From assembly GCF_018294505.1 (NCBI RefSeq), contig NC_057802.1, forward strand, positions 312,532,209 through 312,596,208: 64,000 bases of DNA, given 5' to 3'. The notes beneath the pieces were generated by a model that was not told where the DNA came from, did not search any database, and saw only the letters and a program-made list of their open reading frames with translations. The position numbers and the translations under genes are program-made. The stretch is from Triticum aestivum (taxonomy: Eukaryota > Streptophyta > Magnoliopsida > Poales > Poaceae). Positions 46,238 through 56,357 of this stretch are shown here, one piece after another; position 1 is the stretch's first letter; each line of letters begins with the position of its first letter.

Positions 46238-49200
46238 TGTAACACCCACGATGCGGCTATATCTCCCACGTGTCGAGGCACGACTTAGAGGCATAACCGC
46301 TTGGTGGTTTTGTCGCAAGAAGGGTCATCTTCACACAATCCCATGTAATGAACAAGAATGGGATAAAGAGTTGGCTTAGAATCGCCACTTCACACAATAC
46401 ATAAATAATTCATACATCAATCAGAGGACACACATAGGTCCGACTACGGAACCAAAAGAAAAGAAGACAACCCCAAATGCTAGATCCCTGATCGTCCCAA
46501 CTGGGCTCCACTACTCATCAACAGGAAAAGAAACATAGTAACGACCAAGGTCTCGTCGAACTCCCACTTGAGTTCGGTAGCATCACTTGCACGGGTATCC
46601 TCGGCACCTGCAACTGTTTTGAAGTATCTGTGAGTCACGAGGACTCAGCAATCTCACACCCGCGAGATCAAGACTATTTAAGCTTATAGGAAGGATAAGG
46701 TAGTGAGGTGGAGCGGCAGCAAGCACTAAGCATATATGGTGGCTAACATACGCAAATAAGAGCGAGAAGAGGAGCAACGGAACGGTCGTCAACTAGTAAT
46801 GATCAAGAAGTGATCTTGAACTCCTACTTACGTCAAACATAACCCAAAAGCCGTGTTCACTTCCCGGACTCCGCCGAAAAGAGACCATCACAGCTACACA
46901 CACGGTTCATGCATTTTAATTAAGTCGAGTGTCAAGTTCTCTACAGCCGGATATTAACAAATTCCCATCTGCCACATAACCGCGGGCACGGCTCTCGAAA
47001 GTTTATACCCTGCAGGGGTGTCCCAACTTAGCCCATTATAAGCTCTCACGGTCAACGAAGGATATTCCTTCTCCCGGGAAGACCCGATCCGTCTCGGAAT
47101 CCCGGTTTACAAGACATTTCGACAATGGTAAAACAAGACCAGCAAAGCCGCCCGATGTGCCGAGAAATCCCGATAGGAGCTGCACATATCTCGTTCTCAG
47201 GGCAACACCGGATGAGACTAGCTACGAGTAAAACCAGCCCTCAAGTTTCCCCAAGGTGGCCCCGCAGGCAGCTCAGTTCGGACCAACACTCGAAGGAGCA
47301 CTGGCCCGGGGGGTTAAAATAAAGATGACCCTTGAGTCTGCAGAACCCAAGGGAAAAAGGGGATAGGTGGTAGCAAATGGTAAAACCAAGGTTGGGACTT
47401 GCTGGAGGAGTTTTATTCAAAGCGAACTGTCAAGGGGGTCCCATAAATCACCCAACCGCGTAAGGAACGCAAAATCAAGGAACATAACACCGGTATGACG
47501 GAAACTAGGGCGGCAAGAGTGGAACAAAAAACCAGGCATAAGGCCGAACCTTCCACCCTTTACCAAGTATATAGATGCATTAATTAAATAAGAGATATTG
47601 TGATATCCCAAAAAAATATCCATGTTCCAACAAGGAACAACCTTCAACTTCACCTGCAACTAGCAACGCTATAAGAGGGGCTGAGCAAAAGCGGTAACAT
47701 AGCCAAACAACGGTTTGCTGGGAAAGGTGGGTTAGAGGCTTGACATGGCAATATGGGAGGCATGATATAGCAAGTGGTAGGTAGCGCGGCATAGCAATAG
47801 AGCGAACAACTAGCAAGCAAAGATGGAAGTGATTTCGAGGGTATGGTCATCTTGCCTGAAATCCCGCAAGGAAGAAGAACGAGTCCATGAAGAAGACAAC
47901 CGGACGAAGTCGAACGAATCCTCACAACTCCGGAATGAAACCGAAGCTAACGAGAGAAGCAAACCGGAAAGAAGCAAACAACATGGTAAACACACAAGCA
48001 TAAACATGGCATGATGCACAACCAAGGATGATGCATGTCCGGTTTAAAGAGGCATGGCATGGCAAAGTGCACAAACAATACTACAAATTAAGTGGAGCTC
48101 AATATGCAACGAGTTGCATATTGACGAAACACCACATGACTTATTTAGTTCTCTCTCGGTTATGTACCCAACAAAATTAAATGTTATTAAACATGGCAAG
48201 AGGTGAAGCATAGTAAGACTATCTATCTAGGCAAGTTTAAATGAGGCCGGAACAACAAATAACAATTCCGGAAAATCCTCATATGCATATTTGGGAATTG
48301 GTACTGTTCTGCCCTAAACACAATTTTAATGTCGTTAAACAGCAAAATAAAGTGCACCATGTTAAACTAGGCATTTTTCTACCCCATTTACATATAAAGT
48401 TTATTAAAATCCGAGCTACGGTTATTTAGTTATGAAATAAATCATCTTAACATGGCATTTAAGCAAAATTAAACAAACAGCAAGTTAAACATTTTTAACA
48501 TGGATGAGAGTTGCATATTATGAGAAGATAGAAATCTAAGCATTTTCATATATATATATATATGATTTTGAACCGATGCACGGTTAATTAGTTATTTGAT
48601 GCATGAACATTAGGGTTTTTTTTGTAAAACTGCACTCTCTGGAATAATAGACAAATTCGTCCAGAGCAGGAAAAAACATAAGCGGGCCGAAACTGAGTGC
48701 ACTGCTGGGCCAACAGAGATGGGCTGGGCTATGCTCACATTGGGCCAACAGGCCGGCTTGGTGGAGAGGTGGACCGGTCAACGGGCAAAGGGGAGATGGC
48801 CCAGGCGCGTGGAGGTGGTCGCGGTCAACGCAAGGCGCAGGCGAGCGGGCGAGCTAGCGCTGCTCGTTACCAACAGAAGCAGCAGCAGGTCATGGCGATG
48901 CAGAAGACGGGCAGAGGCGCGATGCAGAGGCAGGGGACCCGCGGGCGCGGCGTATCCGGGCAGTCCGAGGGTCGGAGAGGCGGTTCCCGACGACGAGGAA
49001 CTCCGGCGGTGGCACTGCTCGATGGAGCGAAGCAGGCAGCAGCGGAATCGTGTGGGCGAAGCAGAGGACGGCGGCAGACTTGGCGTGAGTTCCCGGTGAT
49101 GGGGTGTGATGGAGGGAAGGCAGACGAGGCGGACTTGGCGACGCAGGGGAAAACAGAGGCCGGCGGGAGAGGTTCAAGGCGGGAGCGTCATGGAGGAAGA

Positions 49201-50189
49201 CCGGCGGGGACTGCGGGCTTGCAGGCGAACGATGCTGGCGAGGCGGCGGTGGCTCCGGGAACATGACTGGGTGGTGGAGCCGCAGGTGAGGTCCAAGACG
49301 AGGCAGGCGCCAGATCCGGGGCGGAGGGACTCGTTCCCGGCGGCGACGGAGCTGCGGGCAACCATGGCGGCTCCTGGAACACAGAGGGAGAGGCATGAGA
49401 ACCCAGGGAGTGAACCAGAGAGAGGAGGGAAGGAGGAGAAGAAGAGGGGAAGGGGCGACGGGTTCCTGGAGGAGCTCGAGCATGAGGGCGGTGCTCGGGG
49501 TGGCTGGGTTCGCCGGCGGCGACGGCGCCAAGGAGAGAGGAGCAAACGGGAGAAGCTCGGGCGCTGGTTGGATGGCTGCGGGTAGGGTAGGAGGAAGGTA
49601 GCTAGGCTGATTGGGGATGGATCCCGAGGGGAATTTGGTGGAGTGGGTAGCGGCGGCTGATCCGAGGAGGGGAAGGCTGTAGGTGGCGGCGGCTAGGGGG
49701 GACAAATGCTCTAGGATTTAGGGTTCTAAAATGGACTAGGGGTCTATATATAGCAAGTGAATTTTGGATAGGGGTATTTGGCCCCTCCGATCTTAATCGG
49801 ATGGCCTGAAAAAAATAGGGTAGGAGAGTCCAACGAGAAACCGATGATGATTTAGGGATGTTAGGGGATGATCCGGACCCATCGGTAACAACAACCCGCG
49901 TCGGGTTCGGGACAATTTTCGGACGCGCGCGAGGGGGGTTTTGTGCATTGTGCAGAGAGGCTCAAACGGTCGGACAACAAAAGAACGGTTGGTCTCGAAA
50001 GGGACAACGAAGGCAACAGGGAGAAGCGGGAACTATGAACGGATGCAAGTATTTTTTTTTAAATGACGACAACGAAGTGCCGATGCAATGCGGATGATGC
50101 CATGATGAAATGCAACCAACAAAAATAAAACACACGGCGAACACGAAATATATGGAAGTCTTCTGAAGCGTCGGTCTCGGAGCGTTACA
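46238..50189 (-). repeat. 5' LTR of element E
   Basis: Very similar to 38547-42503, with small indels (a GCGGGCGAGCTA insertion near 48845, a shorter AT run near 48550). TATATATA box at 49745-49752. Confidence 0.92.
49745..49752 (-). promoter_or_regulatory. TATA box in the 5' LTR of element E
   Basis: Same sequence and position as in the partner LTR. Transcription would run leftward into the GC-rich leader. Confidence 0.6.
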
Positions 50190-50194
50190 TCAGC

Positions 50195-50607
50195 TCCAGG
50201 CGCCCGGCTACCAGGCGACGGTCGGCGCCTTGAAGATCCTCCCGCAGCAAGGTCATCGCAGAGAGAGCATGCTCCAGGATGTCAGGGGAGGCAGAAGGAT
50301 CTGGGGTCAGCAGCGCGGCGGGAGAAGGAGGAGGCAACGTCGTCACCATGGCCTAGGAGGCTGGGAGCTCCTGAGCCTTGGCAACCCCAGCAACCGTGCC
50401 GGACGTCGGCACCTCCGGAGCCAGCGGGGCTATGGGGGCTGCCTCCTCCGGAGGACGCTCCCCCAAGTCTCGCGTGGACGATCGGGCCGGGGAAGCGCGA
50501 GCGCCGTCACTGCTCTTCCCCACGGAGGGGGCGCGACTGCTACACGCGATTTGGTCCCAAGCGGTACCACTACTTCCTCCTTCCCTTTCTTCGCCACGGG
50601 CGCCAGC
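50195..50607 (-). pseudogene. Second exon (first part) of A's antisense accessory gene
   Basis: Starts after the acceptor GCGCAATTAG on the minus strand. One frame reads LAPVAKKGKEEVVVPLGTKS; after a break another reads PEEAAPIAPLAPEVPTSGTV, then TAG at 50353-50355, then DILEHALSAMTLLREDLQGA up to the insertion point of element E. Broken by one frameshift and one stop at least. Confidence 0.6.
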
Positions 50608-50678
50608 CTAATTGCGCAACGAAGAAGCATCAAGAATCAGCAGCGGAAGCAAGAACAAGGCAGGATGAGAATACTTAC

Positions 50679-52081
50679 TGGTCCACTGCGGCGTAGTCCC
50701 TCTGCTTCCTCAGCTTGAAACCTAAGAGCCTCGCAGCCTGAGGCGCGGGCGCACGGGCTCCAGGAGCAGAAAAGGGCACAGCAGATGGGCCGGAAGCAGC
50801 TTCACGCAGTGTCAGAACAGCGACGTCGTTTCAGGAGATCAGCGCCGACCTTCCCCTTGTCGGAACCTTGGCCGGGACCTCCTCCGAGGACTGACCTTGG
50901 TTCTCGTGGAGCCCCCTGCCACGGGCAGCCCCCCTCTCCAGGGGGGCATCGGTCTCATCGTCTTCCTCAGGCAGGGTGCGGAGGATGTCGACCTTGCGCA
51001 GAGGGGAGGTCTCCCCCGCCCCTTCACGGGTTGCCTCCGACTCACGCTCCTCCTCCTCCTCTTCTCCCTCCTCTTCCTCCTCGCGAGACTCATCGGAAGA
51101 CACGTCCACTGGAGTCGTCATCACCGGGACATTGGAAGGCGCAGGCGGCACGAGCCCACGCCCGTCGATGACGGGCATGGCGGCGGCAGCCTCCGCCCCA
51201 TCTAAGCGGCAGAACAAGGGAACGAGGGAGTCCGGCGGGTACCCTTGGTCGTCCCCAACCAAGGAGCAAAGGGCCGAGCGCAGCTCCTCGTCAGAAAGGG
51301 CCTCCGGGCGCAGGCGGAGATTGTCCCCTCCGTCTTCAAGCTTCCACAAGGGGCGCGGGCGCGCTTGAAGGGGAGCCACGCGCTGCGTCATGAATTCCTT
51401 GACGATCATGGCCCCCGTCAGCTTCGCCACCCTTGAGTCACTAGGCCTCAGGTCGGCGGTCATCCTTTCCAACACCTGCGCTGCCCGGGGGTCGGTGAGC
51501 TTCGCGCGAAGCCACCCCTCTTGGGACACAGGCATCTCCGTCGGCGGCACCAGCCGGGGGTGGGAGCACTTGGCGTCCATCAGGACCCACTTGCTCCTGA
51601 AGCCCTCAGCCTTCTTCCCGGCCTTCGAGATGGCGTTGGTCTTCTTGTCCGCGACGAAGCCAATGCACCCAGAGCAGTGGCCCTCCTTGATCCGGAGGAA
51701 GAAGAAGTGGTGCAGCAGCACCACGGACGGCATCACTCCAACATACGCCTCGCAGTAGAAGGCGAAGATCGACAGAAGGAGGATGGAGTTGGGATGAAGA
51801 TGGAGAGCGTGGATCTTGTAATGGCTGAGGACGGAGTAGAAGAAGTCGGATAAGGGGGAAACCAATCCAGCGACGATGCTGCTCATGAGGAAGGGGTAGA
51901 AGGTGCTGCCAGAGGCCTTCGGCTCGGCGGAGCCAGCCCGGAGCATGGTCTTCCTCTTCTCATCACCCTGCGCCGTCATCAGGAGCACGGCGGCAAGGTT
52001 TTTCTCCGAAACGCTCGGCGCATCGAGCGCAGGCTCGTACCAGGATGTCGGAGGAACGGCCCAAGCTTTCTTGGGCGCCAT
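50679..52081 (-). pseudogene. First exon of A's antisense accessory gene (gypsy-type transposon domain)
   Basis: ATG at 52081 (MAPKKAWAVPPTSW) opens a 417-codon frame to TGA at 50831-50833. The same frame then stays open to a donor-like CCA/GTAAGTAT at 50679/50678. The centre matches the Putative gypsy type transposon family (Pfam Transposase_28): FYSVLSHYKIHALHLHPNSI and CEAYVGVMPSVVLLHHFFFL. Next come charged linkers and a Glu run before the splice site. The gene is antisense to element A and ends next to its 3' LTR, the position of accessory genes in Tat-lineage elements such as maize Grande. Despite the family name, a transposase activity is not established; the function is unknown. Confidence 0.75.
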
Positions 52082-52374
52082 TAGCGGCAGGCTGGAAGGA
52101 GGATCTGGGCGGATCTGGAGTCTCTGGGAGCGAAGAGCAAGGAAGGGGATCTGGAGAAAGACGAAGGAAAGCGATGAAGGCAAATGCAGCCCGCGCCAGC
52201 CTTTTGTCAGTCGGGCAGTTGCCGAGGCAGTGTGGGGAAGCGGAGACGCCCACGTCCCATCAATCGCCACACGTCAACCAAGGCCGCAGGCTGTTGGGGC
52301 CCATGATGCTCCGCACTTGCCCCTTGGCTTCGCCTTGAAGCCAAGTCCGAGCGCGCCTTAGGCCCGGGGGCTAC

Positions 52375-53268
52375 TGTCGGTGTCCTGGGAACGGGGGTCG
52401 CCAGACTTGCCTGCCTGCGGCCCACGACATGGCTCCACCAGCAGCCCTGTACGGCCCATCCTCACCAGCAAACACTCAAGACCCTCGCGAGGGGCTGAGC
52501 CTCGCGAGGCGGACGACGCAAGACCTTCTCAGGGGCGGCCTCTCTGGGCTGGCTCGCGAGGGGTGGAGAGATCAAGGCAAGGGGCACCTTGCGAGGTCCC
52601 TTTTGACGCAAGCCATTACGACCAAGGCCAGGCGGGCGCCAGCGCGCGCTGTGTACTCATTTCCTCTTTGGTGCTAAAGAGGCAAGCACGGGCGAGGAGT
52701 CCCGAGGCATCAGGCAAAGGTTTCCATATCGGTGCAACGAGACCAAGACCAGTAGGACGGCAGGGCGGGGGTCACCACGGAGCCCAGGACGGCGTCAACA
52801 CCAGAGCCTTTGGCAGGCGAAGACCACCTTTAGTCAGGATAACTTGTACTAGTTGTCTCCCTTCAAATTTGGCCGTTGTTGGATCCCTTCCCGCTCAATA
52901 TTTGGGAAGAGGACCGGGGCCTCGATAAATAGGACTAGCCACCACAGTAGGAGGCAACTGATCCAGACTCAGATCATCCTCATCCACACAAGCTCACCGA
53001 GCACAAGAACACCTTTCCTCAGGAGGCGGTTCTTCCCTTGTACTTGTTCATCCTCACCCCAAGAGGCAATCCACCACACCACACTGGAGTAGGGTATTAC
53101 ACCACATCGGTGGCCCGAACCAGTATAAACCCCGTGTCCCTTGTTTTGCGAGTTCGATGTGCTGAGCTTTGAGATCGTGGTGAGCGTGTGAGCTATGGGG
53201 AGGAGAGATCTTTGTGCGCACCCCGGAGTTCAACCCTCAAGGGTTTTGCCGGAACCCGAAATCCGACA
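52375..53268 (+). repeat. 3' LTR of element A
   Basis: Starts TGTCGGTGTCCTGGGAACGG after GGGGGCTAC and ends CCCGAAATCCGACA. Same family as the LTR at 55460-56357 in reverse. The TATA region reads CGATAAATAGGACTAG near 52923, where B's LTR has TATAAATAG. No internal sequence follows; B's pol starts at once. Confidence 0.85.
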
Positions 53269-54858
53269 GGCGCTACCATCACTGGAGGGCTGGTCAAGTA
53301 TCTCTTGAGGTCTTGAAACGCCAGGTCGGCTTCTGGGGTCCACTCGAACAGGCCCTTCTTCTTCATCAGCTTGAAGAACGGCAGGGCGTGCTCCCCCAGC
53401 TTGGAGATGAAGCACCTCAACGAGGTCACACAGCCCGCGAGCTTCTGCATTTCCTGGAGAGTTTGTGGCGGGCTCATGTCTTCTATCGCCTTGACCTTCT
53501 CCGGGTTGGCCTCGATCCCCTGTGCGACACGAGGAAGCCCAGTAGCTTGCCTGAGGGGACACCAAATACGCACTTCTCTGGGTTGAGCCGCAGGTCCACC
53601 TGGCGCAAGCTAGTGAAAGTCTCCTCCAGGTCCTGAATGATGGTTCTTGCCTCTCGAGACTTTACCACGATGTCGTCGACGTAGGCTTCAGCATTCCTCC
53701 CTAGCTGCTGGCCTAGGGCAATGTGCATCAGCCGCTGGAAGGTCGCCCCAGCGTTGCGCAGCCCAAACGGCATGCAGGTGTAGCAGTATACCCCGCACGG
53801 GGTCAGGAAGGCGGTCTTCTCCACGTCCTCCACCGCCATCTTGATCTGGTGGTAACCCGAGAATGCATCCAGGAAACATAGCAGGTCGCACTCGGTGGTG
53901 GAGTCGACGATCTGGTCGATGCACGGAAGCGGGAATGGGTCTTGGGGGCAGGCCTTGTTGAGGTTGGTGAAATCGACACACATGCGTTCCTTCCCGCCTT
54001 TCTTTGGCATGACGACGGGGTTCGCCAGCCATTCCGGGTATCGGACCTCGCGAACGACACCTGCCGCTTCTAGCTTGCGAGTTTCCTGGATGATGAAGGA
54101 CTGCTTCTCCGTGGATTGTCGCCGCGCCTTCTGCTTCACAGGGTGCACATTGGGGCACACCTTTAAGTAATGTTCGATTACCCCCCTAGGGACCCCCACC
54201 AGCTGCTTGGGCGCCCAGGTGAATACCTCCTTGTTCGCGCGCAGGAACTTCACCAATGGCTCCTCTTGGCCCGGGTCAAGGTTGGCGCCTATGGTGAAGT
54301 TGGCTCCCGAGGATCCATCCTCCTCGACTGGCACTTGCTTCGTTTCGGCTCGGTCCTGAGTGAACATCTGCTCCTTTTTCACCGGCGTGGCCCCCTTAGC
54401 CTCCGGGGCGACTTCGTCGGCCAGGCGTGCGGCTGCGGCGGCCCTGAAGGCGAGCTTGAGGGCCGTCAGGGCCTCCTTGGTGTCTCCAGCCACGGTGAGG
54501 ACACCGCTGCTGCCCGGCATCTTCATGAGGTTGTAGGCCGGATGGGTTGCTACCATGAACTGAGCCAAGGCAGGGTACCCGAGGATGGCGTTGTATGGGA
54601 GGCCAATGCGGGCAACGTCGAAGTCGATCAGCTCGGTGCAGTAGTTGCCCGGGTGCCGAAAGTGACCGGGAGGCGTATTTGCCCCAGGGGCCTGGTGGAT
54701 CTGCTGCCGACTCCGGAGAAAGGGTTGGTGGGGAGGAGCCGGCCGTACAGTATGTGAAGCAAGCCGAAAGCTTCCACGGAGAGCACGTTGAGGCTAGATC
54801 CGCCGTCGATGAGGGTCTTGGTCATGGCGACGTTGCAGATGGTGGGTGTGCAGAGCAT
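53269..54858 (-). pseudogene. Protease-reverse transcriptase-RNase H region of Tat-type element B, truncated
   Basis: On the minus strand: protease LIDGGSSLNVLSVEAFGLLH, linker, then reverse transcriptase with CVDFTNLNKACPQDPFPLP, the catalytic FLDAFSGYHQI and AEAYVDDIVVKS (both Asp motifs intact), and GFLVSHRG. One G is missing near 53518, moving the frame to IEANPEKVKAIEDM, CVTSLRCFISKLGEHALPFF and LFEWTPEADLAFQDLKRYL. It stops at 53269, where element A's LTR begins, so the rest of RNase H and integrase are absent. Typical of the Tat (Retrosat2-like) Gypsy lineage of grasses. Confidence 0.85.
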
Positions 54859-54936
54859 TGGGAGCGCGCCCGAGCCAGCAGTGGTAGCGGGGTGGTCCCC
54901 TGAGTCGAAGATGAGGTCGGCTTTCGGCGCCGCCCA

Positions 54937-55389
54937 TCACGGAGGGGCTCCCTTCTGCACAGAGGAGGCGCTGATCTGATGGAAGAACTGCTTGACATGG
55001 CGGTCCAAGGGCGGTGCCTGTGGGCCGCCGAGGAGGGCTGCGACGGTGACAGGTGCCGGCCCCGCAAAGCGTGTGACGAAAAGGCCGCGCAGCTCCTCCC
55101 AAGAAGCCACAGAGGAGCCTGGCAGGTTGAGCAGCCAGGCGCGCGACGCGTTAGCGAGGGCCATGGGGAACCAGTTGGCCATGACCTTGTCGTTGCCGCC
55201 AGGCTCCAGAACGGCCTCCTCGTATGCCAGCACGAAGGTTGACGGATCCGCCGCGCCGTCATAGCGGGGTGGCATCTCCGGCCTGAACTTGGGTGGCCAC
55301 TACACCCGCCGTAAGGTGGGGGTGAGGGCCCTGAGCCCCATGGCGTCGCGGGCATCTGTCAGTCCGGTCAGGGGAGCAGTGCCGACCAT
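54937..55389 (-). pseudogene. N-terminal gag of element B
   Basis: ATG at 55389 (MVGTAPLTGLTDARDAMGL), TAG at 55300-55302 (codon 30), then the Gag core: PPRYDGAADPSTFVLAYEEA, MANWFPMALANASRAWLLNL and SWEELRGLFVTRFAGP. It ends after SASSVQKGAPP. The zinc-knuckle part expected before protease is missing, so gag and protease were joined by a deletion. Confidence 0.75.
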
Positions 55390-55440
55390 GGGGGCCTAAC
55401 GGAGAGGTGAAGCCGGCGGAGGAGCGGAGCATCAGCGCAC

Positions 55441-55458
55441 CCCTACCTGGCGCGCCAA
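55441..55458 (-). promoter_or_regulatory. Primer binding site of element B
   Basis: The minus strand reads TTGGCGCGCCAGGTAGGG, 1 nt after the LTR end; a primer type other than initiator-Met, typical of Tat-type grass elements. Confidence 0.75.
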
Positions 55459-55459
55459 A

Positions 55460-56357
55460 TGTTGGATTACGGGTTCCGTCAAACCCTTAAGGTTCGAACA
55501 CTGGGGTGCACACGAAGATCTCTCTCCCTCCCAAGCTTGCTCTCGCAATAATCTCAAAGCCTAGCTCGACGAACCCAAAGAACAGAGACACGAGGTTTTA
55601 TACTGGTTCGGGCCACCGCTGTGGTGTAATACCCTACTCCAGTGTCGTGTGGTGGATTGCCTTGTAGGCTGAGGATGAACAAGTACAAGGGATGAGCAGC
55701 CTCCTGAGGAGAGGTGTTCTTGAGCTAGGTGAGGTGGTGAGTTGGCCTTGGTGGAATGAGTCCAATCGAAGATGAGATGCCTCCCCATGGTGGTGGCTAG
55801 TCCTATTTATAGAGGCCCTGGTCCTCTTCCCAAATATTAGGCAGGAAGGGATCCCACAATGGCCAATTTTGAAGGGGGACAACTAGTACAAGTTATCTTG
55901 ACAAAAGGTGGTCTTCGCCTGCCAAAGGCCCTGGTGGTGACGCCGCCGTGGGCTCCACGGTGACCTCCGTCCTGCCGTCCTGCTGGTCTTGGTCTCGTTG
56001 CAGCGATATGGAAACCTTTGCCTGATGCCTCGGGACTCCTCGCCTGCGCTTGCCCCTTTAGCACCAAAGAGGCAATTGGTACTCTGCGCCCACTGGCGCC
56101 CGCCTGGCCTCGATCGTCATGGCTCACGTCATGCACACCTCGCGAGGTGCCCCTTGCATAGATATCTCCGCTCCTCGGGAGCCAGCCTAGGGGGGCTGCC
56201 CCTGGGAGGTTCATGGCGTCGTCCGCCTCGCGAGGCTTGGCCCCTCGTGAGGGTCTTGAGTGGTTACTGATGAAGATGTGCCGTACCAGGCCGCTGGCTG
56301 AGCCCCCCGGGCCGCAGGCAGGCAAGTCTGGGGACCCCCGTTCCCAGGACGCCGACA
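55460..56357 (-). repeat. 5' LTR of element B
   Basis: On the minus strand it starts TGTCGGCGTCCTGGGAACGG (56357) and ends GTAATCCAACA (55460). 898 bp against 894 bp for A's LTR. TATAAATAG at 55803-55811 (minus). It is inserted in the accessory gene of element C; CGAGT (56358-56362) would be the right target duplication. Confidence 0.88.
55803..55811 (-). promoter_or_regulatory. TATA box of element B LTR
   Basis: TATAAATAG on the minus strand, followed by GACTAGCCACC; U3 of about 550 nt. Confidence 0.65.

Larger units (their letters stand above)
38547..50189 (-). mobile_element. LARD-like non-autonomous LTR element (E)
   Basis: Two LTRs of about 3.95 kb (38547-42503 and 46238-50189) flank a 3.7 kb internal region without any gag or pol frame. 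Exact target duplications TCAGC lie at 38542-38546 and 50190-50194. Primer site next to the right LTR and polypurine-type sequence next to the left LTR put it on the minus strand. Its inner edge (CTCGGGACGAGATCCTCTTG on the minus strand, then GTAGTGGTGGAGTG) resembles that of element T, suggesting that a chromoviral relative supplies its proteins. Large LTRs with a non-coding interior match the LARD class described in Triticeae. Confidence 0.85.
32479..53268 (+). mobile_element. 3' half of Tat-type Gypsy element A, carrying two later insertions
   Basis: Present are the region downstream of pol (32479-33265), the antisense accessory gene (33266-52081, split by insertions D and E), a GGCCCGGGGGCTAC polypurine end (52361-52374) and the 3' LTR. 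No gag-pol and no 5' LTR, so the left part is missing. The LTR matches that of element B, so A and B are one family in opposite orientation. A's right end abuts B's RNase H region. Confidence 0.75.

Noticed and set aside
50785..52928. Plus-strand ORFs over the accessory gene and LTR of element A
   Set aside because: Shadow frames of the minus-strand accessory gene, and LTR sequence rich in GC.
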